Shown here piece by piece: positions 52,869-62,157 of a stretch of DNA of 64,000 bases (the stretch's first letter is position 1; each line of letters begins with the position of its first letter). Location of the stretch: positions 372,001 through 436,000 of the forward strand of contig NW_027488721.1 of NCBI RefSeq assembly GCF_050948215.1, read 5' to 3'. The DNA comes from Halictus rubicundus. Lineage: Eukaryota > Arthropoda > Insecta > Hymenoptera > Halictidae. The notes below the pieces were generated by a model. The model searched no databases, was not told where the DNA came from, and was given only the letters and a program-made list of their open reading frames with translations. A program made the position numbers and the translations under genes.

Positions 52869-53783
52869 GGATAGAGGATAGGATAGGATTGAGGATAGGA
52901 TAGGATTGAGGATTGGATAGGATAGAGGATAGGATAGAGGATAGGATAGAGGATAGGATAGAGGATAGGATAGGATAGAGGATTGGATAGGATAGAGGAT
53001 AGGATAGGATAGAGGATAGGATAGGATAGAGGATAGGATAGGATAGCGGATAGGATAGGATATAGGATTGGATAGGATGGAGGATAGGATAGGATAGAGG
53101 ATAGGATAGGATAGAGGACAGGATAGGATAGATGATAGGATAGGATAGGATAGAGGATAGGATAGGATAGAGGATGGGATAGGATAGAGGATTGGATTAG
53201 ATAGAGGATAGGATATAGGATTGGATAGGATAGAGGATAGGATACGATAGTGGATAGGACAGAGGAAAGGATAGGATAGAGGATAGGATAGAGGATTGGA
53301 TAGAATAGGTGATATTATAGGATAGAGGGTAGGACAGGATAGCGGATAGGATAGGATATAGGATTGGATAGGATAGAGGATAGGATAGGATGGAGGATAG
53401 GATAGGATAGCGGATAGGAATAGGGTAGAGTATAGAACAGGATAGAGGATAGGATAGGATAGAGGATAGGATAGGAATGAGGATAGGATAGGATAGAGGA
53501 TAGGATAAGATAGAGGATCGGATAGAATATAGAATAGGATAGAGGATAGGATAGGATAGAGGATAGGATAGGATAGAGGATTGGAGTGTATAGAGGATAG
53601 GATATAGGATTGGATAGGATAGAGGATAGGATACGATAGTGGATAGGACAGAGGATAGGATAGGATAGAGGATAGGATAGAGGATTGGATAGAATAGGTG
53701 ATATTATAGGATAGAGGGTAGGACAGGATAGCGAATAGGATAGGATATAGGATTGGATAGGATAGAGGATAGGATAGGATAGA

Positions 53784-53878
53784 GGATAGGATAGAGGATA
53801 GGATAGAGGATAGGATAGAGGATAGGATAGAGGATAGGATAGAGGATAGGATAGAGGATAGGATAGAGGATAGGATAG
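53784..53878. repeat. 12-mer run, about 8 copies
   Basis: This perfect run follows the GATATTA cassette at 53700. It is separated by two 17-mer-like units and ATTGAGGAATGG from a second run at 53907-53968. Confidence 0.8.
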
Positions 53879-54296
53879 GATAGAGGATAGGATAGGATTG
53901 AGGAATGGATAGGATAGAGGATAGGATAGAGGATAGGATAGAGGATAGGATAGAGGATAGGATAGAGGATAGGATAGGATAGAGGATAGGATAGGATTGA
54001 GGATAGGATAGGATTGAGGATTGGATAGGGTAGGGGATTGGATAGAGGATAGGATAGAGGATAGGATAGAGGATAGGATAGAGGATAGGATAGGATAGAG
54101 GATAGGATAGGATAGAGGATAGGATAGGATAGAGGATAGGATAGGATAGAGGATAGGATAGGATAGAGGATAGGATAGGATAGAGGATAGGATAGAGGAT
54201 AGGATAGAGGATAGGATAGAGGATAGGATAGAGGATAGGATAGAGGATAGGATAGGATAGAGGATAAGATAGGATTGAGGATTGGATAGGATACAG

Positions 54297-54425
54297 GATA
54301 GGATAGAGGATAGGATAGAGGATAGGATAGAGGATAGGATAGAGGATCGGATAGAGGATAGGATAGAGGATACGATAGAGGATAGGATAGAGGATAGGAT
54401 AGAGGATAGGATAGAGGATAGGATA
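54297..54425. repeat. 12-mer run with two C variants, about 10-11 copies
   Basis: The run starts after ATTGAGGATTGG at about 54275 and a GATACAGG word. It carries GGATCGGATAG near 54345 and GATACGATAG near 54370, so it is slightly older or less homogenised than the perfect runs. A sister run at 56344-56464 has the same flanks (GATACAGG before, GGAATGAGG after) but lacks both C variants. Confidence 0.8.
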
Positions 54426-55028
54426 GGAATGAGGATAGGATAGGATGGAGGATAGGATAGCATAGCGGATAGGATAGGGTAGAGTATAGAATAGGATAGA
54501 GGATAGGATAGGATAGAGGATAGGATAGGAATGAGGATAGGATAGGAATGAGGATAGGATAGGATAGAGGATGGGATAGGATAGAGGATAGGATAGGATA
54601 GAGGATAGGATACGATAGAGGACAGGATAGAGGATAGAATAGGATAGAGGATAGGATAGGATAGAGGATTGGAGTGTATAGAGGATAGGATATAGGATTG
54701 GATAGGATAGAGGATAGGATACGATAGTGGATAGGACAGAGGATAGGATAGGATAGAGGATAGGATAGAGGATTGGATAGAATAGGTGATATTATAGGAT
54801 AGAGGGTAGGACAGGATAGCGGATAGGATAGGATATAGGATTGGATAGGATAGAGGATAGGATAGGATAGAGGATAGGATAGGATAGAGGATAGGATAGA
54901 GGATAGGATAGAGGATAGGATAGAGGATAGGATAGAGGATAGGATAGAGGATAGGATAGAGGATAGGATAGGATAGAGGATAGGATAGAGGATAGGATAG
55001 GATAGAGGATAGGATAGGATTGAGGATT

Positions 55029-55131
55029 GGATAGGATAGAGGATAGGATAGAGGATAGGATAGAGGATAGGATAGAGGATAGGATAGAGGATAGGATAGA
55101 GGATAGGATAGAGGATAGGATAGAGGATAGG
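55029..55131. repeat. 12-mer run, about 8-9 copies
   Basis: This perfect run begins at ATTGAGGATTGG (about 55018) and returns to 17-mers at about 55132. Another ATTGAGGATTGG follows at about 55172, with a short 12-mer run behind it. Confidence 0.8.
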
Positions 55132-56343
55132 ATAGGATAGAGGATAGGATAGGATTGAGGATAGGATAGGATTGAGGATTGGATAGGATAGAGGATAGGA
55201 TAGAGGATAGGATAGAGGATAGGATAGGATAGAGGATTGGATAGGATAGAGGATAGGATAGGATAGAGGATAGGATAGGATAGAGGATAGGATAGGATAG
55301 CGGATAGGATAGGATATAGGATTGGATAGGATGGAGGATAGGATAGGATAGAGGATAGGATAGGATAGAGGATGGGATAGGATAGAGGATTGGATTAGAT
55401 AGAGGATAGGATATAGGATTGGATAGGATAGAGGATAGGATACGATAGTGGATAGGACAGAGGAAAGGATAGGATAGAGGATAGGATAGAGGATTGGATA
55501 GAATAGGTGATATTATAGGATAGAGGGTAGGACAGGATAGCGGATAGGATAGGATATAGGATTGGATAGGATAGAGGATAGGATAGGATGGAGGATAGGA
55601 TAGGATAGCGGATAGGAATAGGGTAGAGTATAGAACAGGATAGAGGATAGGATAGGATAGAGGATAGGATAGGAATGAGGATAGGATAGGATAGAGGATA
55701 GGATAAGATAGAGGATCGGATAGAATATAGAATAGGATAGTGGATAGGATAGGATAGAGGATAGGATAGGATAGAGGATTGGAGTGTATAGAGGATAGGA
55801 TATAGGATTGGATAGGATAGAGGATAGGATACGATAGTGGATAGGACAGAGGATAGGATAGGATAGAGGATAGGATAGAGGATTGGATAGGATTGAGGAA
55901 TGGATAGGATAGAGGATAGGATAGAGGATAGGATAGAGGATAGGATAGAGGATAGGATAGAGGATAGGATAGAGGATAGGATAGGATAGAGGATAGGATA
56001 GGATTGAGGATAGGATAGGATTGAGGATTGGATAGGATAGGGGATTGGATAGAGGATAGGATAGAGGATAGGATAGAGGATAGGATAGAGGATAGGATAG
56101 AGGATAGGATAGGATAGAGGATAGGATAGGATAGAGGATAGGATAGGATAGAGGATAGGATAGGATAGAGGATAGGATAGGATAGAGGATAGGATAGGAT
56201 AGAGGATAGGATAGGATAGAGGATAGGATAGAGGATAGGATAGAGGACAGGATAGAGGATAGGATAGAGGATAGGATAGAGGATAGGATAGAGGATAGGA
56301 TAGGATAGAGGATAAGATAGGATTGAGGATTGGATAGGATACA

Positions 56344-56464
56344 GGATAGGATAGAGGATAGGATAGAGGATAGGATAGAGGATAGGATAGAGGATAGGAT
56401 AGAGGATAGGATAGAGGATAGGATAGAGGATAGGATAGAGGATAGGATAGAGGATAGGATAGGA
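56344..56464. repeat. 12-mer run, about 10 copies
   Basis: This perfect run lies between GATACAGG and GGAATGAGG. It is the sister of 54297-54425 within a block that is repeated about 2.04 kb apart. Confidence 0.8.
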
Positions 56465-57380
56465 ATGAGGATAGGATAGGATGGAGGATAGGATAGCATA
56501 GCGGATAGGATAGGGTAGAGTATAGAATAGGATAGAGGATAGGATAGGATAGAGGATAGGATAGGAATGAGGATAGGATAGGAATGAGGATAGGATAGGA
56601 TAGAGGATGGGATAGGATAGAGGATAGGATAGGATAGAGGATAGGATACGATAGAGGACAGGATAGAGGATAGGATAGGATAGAGGACAGGAGACGATAG
56701 AGGATAGAATAGGATAGAGGATAGGATAGGATAGAGGATAGGATAAGATTGAGGATAGGATAGGATTGAGGATTGGATAGGATAGAGGATAGGATAGAGG
56801 ATAGGATAGAGGATAGGATAGAGGATAGGATAGGATAGAGGATAGGATAGGATAGAGGATAGGATAGGATAGAGGATAGAATAGGATAGAGGATAGGATA
56901 GAGGATAGGATAGAGGATAGGATAGAGGATAGGATAGAGGATAGGATAGGATTGAGGATTGGATAGGATAGAGGATAGGATAGAGGATAGGATAGAGGAT
57001 AGGATAGAGGATAGGATAGAGGATAGGATAGGAATGAGGATAGGATAGGATGGAGGATAGGATAGGATAGCGGATTGGATAGGGTAGAGTATAGAATAGG
57101 ATAGAGGATAGGATAGGATAGAGGATAGGATAGGAATGAGGATAGGATAGGATAGAGGATGGGATAGGATAGAGGATAGGATAGGATAGAGGATAGGATA
57201 CGATAGAGGATAGGATAGAGGATAGAATAGGATAGAGGATAGGATAGGATAGAGGATAGGATAGAGGATAGGATAGAGGATAGGATAGAGGATAGGATAG
57301 AGGATAGGATAGAGGATAGGATAGGATAGAGGATAGGATAGAGGATAGGATAGGATAGAGGATAGGATAGGATTGAGGAT

Positions 57381-57510
57381 TGGATAGGATAGAGGATAGG
57401 ATAGAGGATAGGATAGAGGATAGGATAGAGGATAGGATAGAGGATAGGATAGAGGATAGGATAGAGGATAGGATAGAGGATAGGATAGAGGATAGGATAG
57501 AGGATAGGAT
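57381..57510. repeat. 12-mer run, about 10-11 copies
   Basis: This perfect run begins at ATTGAGGATTGG (about 57372). The next junction of the same kind, at about 57532, starts the run 57541-57634. Confidence 0.8.
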
Positions 57511-57540
57511 AGGATAGAGGATAGGATAGGATTGAGGATT

Positions 57541-57634
57541 GGATAGGATAGAGGATAGGATAGAGGATAGGATAGAGGATTGGATAGAGGATAGGATAGA
57601 GGATAGGATAGAGGATAGGATAGAGGATAGGATA
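57541..57634. repeat. 12-mer run with one GATTGG variant, about 8 copies
   Basis: The run starts at the junction near 57532 and carries one GGATTGGATAGAGG word at about 57579. It ends in another ATTGAGGATTGG junction near 57638, which starts the run 57647-57706. Confidence 0.78.
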
Positions 57635-58100
57635 GGATTGAGGATTGGATAGGATAGAGGATAGGATAGAGGATAGGATAGAGGATAGGATAGAGGATAG
57701 GATAGGAATGAGGATAGGATAGGATGGAGGATAGGATAGGATAGCGGATTGGATAGGGTAGAGTATAGAATAGGATAGAGGATAGGATAGGATAGAGGAT
57801 AGGATAGGAATGAGGATAGGATAGGATAGAGGATGGGATATAATAGAGGATAGGATAGGATAGAGGATAGGATACGATAGAGGATAGGATAGAGGATAGA
57901 ATAGGATAGAGGATAGGATAGGATAGAGCATAGGACAGGAATGAGGATAGGATAGGAATGAGGATAGGATAGGATAGAGGATGGGATAGGATAGAGGATA
58001 GGATAGGATAGAGGATAGGATACGATAGAGGATAGGATAGAGGATAGGATAGGATTGAGGATAGGATAGGATAGAGGATAGGATAGAGGATAGGATAGAG

Positions 58101-61100
58101 GATTGGATAGAGGAATGGATAGGATAGTTGATACGATAGGATAGTGAATACGATAGGATAGTGGATAATATAGGATAGAGGATAGGATAGGGGATTGGAT
58201 AGGATAGAAGATAGGATAGGATAGAGGATAGGATAGGATAGAGGATAGGATAGGATAGGGGATAGGATAGGATAGAGGACAGGATAGGATAGAGGATAGG
58301 GTAGGGTAGAGGATTGGAGTGTATAGAGGATAGGATATAGGATTGGATAGGATAGAGGATAGGATAGGATGGAGGATAGGATAGGATAGCGGATAGGATA
58401 GGGTAGAGTATAGAATAGGATAGAGGATAGGATAGGATAGAACATAGGATAGGAATGAGGATAGGATAGGAATGAGGATAGGATAGGATAGAGGATGGGA
58501 TAGGATAGAGGATAGGATAGGATAGAGGATAGGATACGATAGAGGATAGGATATAGGATAGGATAGGATACACGATAGGATAGGATTGAGGATAGGATAG
58601 GATAGAGGATAGGATAGAGGATAGGATAGAGGATTGGATAGAGGATAGGATAGAGAATAGGATAGAGGATAGGATAGAGGATTGGATAGGATAGGGGATA
58701 GGATAGGATAGAGGATAGGATAGGATAGCGGATGGGATAGGATATAGGATAGGATAGGATAGAGGATAGGATAGGATAGAGCATAGGATAGGAATGAGGA
58801 TAGGATAGGAATGAGGATAGGATAGGATAGAGGATGGGATAGGATAGAGGATAGGATAGGATAGAGGATAGGATACGATAGAGGATAGGATAGAGGATAG
58901 GATAGGATAGAGGGTAGGATAGAATAGAGGATAGGATAGGATAGCGGATGGGATAGGATATAGGATAGGATAGGATAGAGGATAGGATAGGAATGAGGAT
59001 AGGATAGGACCGAGGATAGGAGACGATAGAGGATAGTATAGGGGATTGGATAGCATAGAGGATAGGAGACGATAGAGGATATGATAGGGGATTGTATAGG
59101 ATAGAGGACAGGAGACGATAGAGGATAGGATAGGATAGAGGATAGGATAGGATAGGATAGAGGATAGGATAGGATAGAGGATAGGATAGGATAGAGGATA
59201 GGATAGGATAGAGGATAGGATAGGATAGAGGATAGGATAGGATAGAGGATAGGATAGGATAGGATGGAGGATAGGATAGGATAGAGGATAGGATAGGATA
59301 GAGGATAGGATAGGATAGCGGATAGGATAGGGTAGAGTATAGAATAGGATAGAGGATAGGATAGGATAGAGGATAGGATAGGAATGAGGATAGGATAGGA
59401 TAGAGGATAGGATAAGATAGAGGATCGGATAGGATCGGATAGAATATAGAACAGGATAGAGGATAGGATAGGATAGAGGATAGGATAGGATAGAGGATAG
59501 GATAGGATTGAGGATAGGATAGGATAGAGGATAGGATAGGATTGAGGATAGGATAGGAAAGAGGATAGGATAGGATAGTGGATAGGACAGAGGATAGGAT
59601 AGGATAGAGGATAGGATAGAGGATTGGATAGAATAGGTGATATTATAGGATAGAGGGTAGGACAGGATAGCGGATAGGATAGGATATAGGATTGGATAGG
59701 ATAGAGGATAGGATAGGATGGAGGATAGGATAGGATAGCGGATAGGAATAGGGTAGAGTAGAGAACAGGATAGAGGATAGGATAGGATAGAGGATAGGAT
59801 AGGATAGAGGATAGGATAGCATAGCGGATAGGATAGGATATAGGATTGGATAGGATGTAGGATAGGATAGGATAGGGGATAGGATAGGATAGAGGATAGG
59901 ATAGGATAGAGGATAGGATAGGGGATAGGATAGAGGATTGGATAGGATAGAGGATAGGATACGATAGTGGATAGGATAGAGGATAGGATAGGATAGGGGA
60001 TAGGATAGAGGATAGGATAGGATAGGGGATTGGATAGGATAGAGGATAGGAGACGATAGAGGATATGATAGAGGATAGTATAGGATAGAGGACAGGATAG
60101 GATAGAGGATAGGATAGGATAGGATAGAGGATAGGATAGGATAGAGGATAGGATGGGATAGAGGATATGATAGGATAGAGGATAGGATAGGATAGAGGAT
60201 AGGATAGGATAGAGGATAGTATAGAGGATTGGATAGAATAGGTTATATTATAGGATAGAGGGTAGGACAGGATAGCGGATAGGATAGGATATGGGATTGG
60301 ATAGGATAGAGGATAGGATAGGATGGAGGATAGGATAGGATAGCGGATAGGAATAGGGTAGAGTATAGAACAGGATAGAGGATAGGATAGGATAGAGGAT
60401 AGGATAGGAATGAGGATAGGATAGGATAGAGGATAGGATAAGATAGAGGATCGGATAGGATATAGGATTGGATAGGATGGAGGATAGGATAGGATAGAGG
60501 ATAGGATAGGGGATAGGATAGAGGATTGGATAGGATAGAGGATAGGATAGGATAGAGGATAGGATAGGATAGAGGATAGGATAGGATAGCGGATAGGATA
60601 GGATATAGGATTGGGTAGGATGGAGGATAGGATAGGATAGAGGATAGGATAGGATAGAGGACAGGATAGGATAGATGATAGGATAGGGTAGGATAGAGGA
60701 TGGGATAGGATAGAGGATTGGATTAGATAGAGGATAGGATATAGGATTGGATAGGATAGAGGATAGGATACGATAGTGGATAGGACAGAGGAAAGGATAG
60801 GATAGAGGATAGGATAGAGGATTGGATAAAATAGGTGATATTATAGGATAGAGTGTAGGACAGGATAGCGGATAGGATAGGATATAGGATTGGATAGGAT
60901 AGAGGATAGGATAGGATGGAGGATAGGATAGGATAGCGGATAGGAATAGGGTAGAGTATAGAACAGGATAGAGGATAGGATAGGATAGAGGATAGGATAG
61001 GATAGAGGATAGGATAGGATAGAGGATAGGATAGGATAGAGGATAGGATAGGATAGAGGATAGGATAGGATAGAGGATTGGAGTGTATAGAGGATAGGAT

Positions 61101-62157
61101 ATAGGATTGGATAGGATAGAGGATAGGATACGATAGTGGATAGGACAGAGGATAGGATAGGATAGAGGATAGTATAGAGGATTGGATAGAATAGGTTATA
61201 TTATAGGATAGAGGGTAGGACAGGATAGCGGATAGGATAGGATATAGGATTGGAGAGGATAGAGGATAGGATAGGATGGAGGACAGGATAGGATAGCGGA
61301 TAGGAATAGGGTAGAGCATAGAACAGGATAGAGAATAGGATAGGATAGAGGATAGGATAGGAATGAGGATAGGATAGGATAGAGGATAGGATAGGATAGC
61401 GGATAGGATAGGATAGAGGATTGGATTAGATAGAGGATAGGATATAGGATTGGATAGGATAGAGGATAGGATACGATAGTGGATAGGACAGAGGAAAGGA
61501 TAGGATAGAGGATAGGATAGAGGATAGGATAGGATAGCGGATAGGAATAGGGTAGAGTATAGAACAGGATAGAGGATAGGATAGGATAGAGGATAGGATA
61601 GGAATGAGGATAGGATAGGATAGAGGATAGGATAAGATAGAGGATCGGATAGAATATAGAATAGGATAGAGGATAGGATAGGATAGAGGATAGGATAGGA
61701 TAGAGGATAGGATAGAGGATAGGATAGAGGATAGGATAGAGGATAGGATAGAGGATAGGATAGGATAGAGGATAGGATAGGATTGAGGATTGGATAGGAT
61801 AGAGGATAGGATAGAGGATAGGATAGAGGATAGGATAGAGGATAGGATAGAGGATAGGGTAGAGGATAGGATAGAGGATAGGATAGAGGATAGGATAGGA
61901 ATGAGGATAGGATAGGATGGAGGATAGGATAGCAAAGCGGATAGGATAGGGTAGAGTATAGAATAGGATAGAGGATAGGATAGGATAGAGGATAGGATAG
62001 GAATGAGGATAGGATAGGAATGAGGATAGGATAGGATAGAGGATGGGATAGGATAGAGGATAGGACAGGATAGAGGATAGGATACGATAGAGGATAGGAT
62101 AGGATAGAGGATAGGATAGAGGATAGGATAGAGGATAGGATAGAGGATAGGATAGAG
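58101..62157. repeat. HOR of about 4.02-4.06 kb, complete copy
   Basis: Markers recur about 4 kb apart: GTTGATACG 58127/62184 and AGAAGATAGG (GAAG 58207/62264), both 4,057; GGACCGAGG 59007/63047 (4,040); GATATTA 59639/63662 and GAGAACAGG 59761/63784 (4,023). The two drops are exactly 17 bp each, that is, one unit lost twice. The unit includes the 46-bp GGAGAC tandem, GATATTA cassettes at 59639, 60244, 60837 and 61197, and 12-mer runs near 61703-61757, 61794-61898 and 62107-62160. Confidence 0.87.
61794..61898. repeat. 12-mer run near the right end, about 8-9 copies
   Basis: The run begins after ATTGAGGATTGG at about 61788, carries one GGGTAGAGG variant at about 61857, and ends in GGAATGAGG, the same flanks as the runs at 54.3 and 56.35 kb. 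Confidence 0.8.

Larger units (their letters stand above)
52544..58100. repeat. Cluster of 12-mer blocks inside the second-family array
   Basis: Runs of the 12-mer GGATAGGATAGA alternate with 17-mer stretches and second-family cassettes (GATATTA cores at 53311, 53700, 54788 and 55509). Besides the runs listed separately, shorter ones lie at about 53907-53968, 54049-54095, 54181-54254, 54887-54968, 55903-55985, 56047-56106, 56221-56305, 56885-56947, 57253-57321 and 57647-57706. Most begin right after the word pair ATTGAGGATTGG (or ATTGAGGAATGG). On the minus strand each 12-mer phase reads as a 4-residue repeat (ILYP, SYPL or SSIL), depending on frame. No gene is present. Confidence 0.87.

Noticed and set aside
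52689..52874. Plus-strand frame of 61 codons repeating Asp-Arg-Ile-Glu
   Set aside because: It is exactly the longest pure 12-mer run, opens at TTG, and is explained by the 12-bp period being a multiple of 3 with stops in only two phases.
53315..59056. Minus-strand open frame of 1,913 codons, and the similar frames of 1,569, 1,129, 700, 616 and fewer codons elsewhere
   Set aside because: They consist only of satellite words translated with a 17-residue or 4-residue period. The minus strand has no stop codons by composition, several overlap in different frames, and they end where a TTTAATA, GGCTAGG or ATTATAGG variant supplies a stop. No coding signature, promoter or start context is visible.
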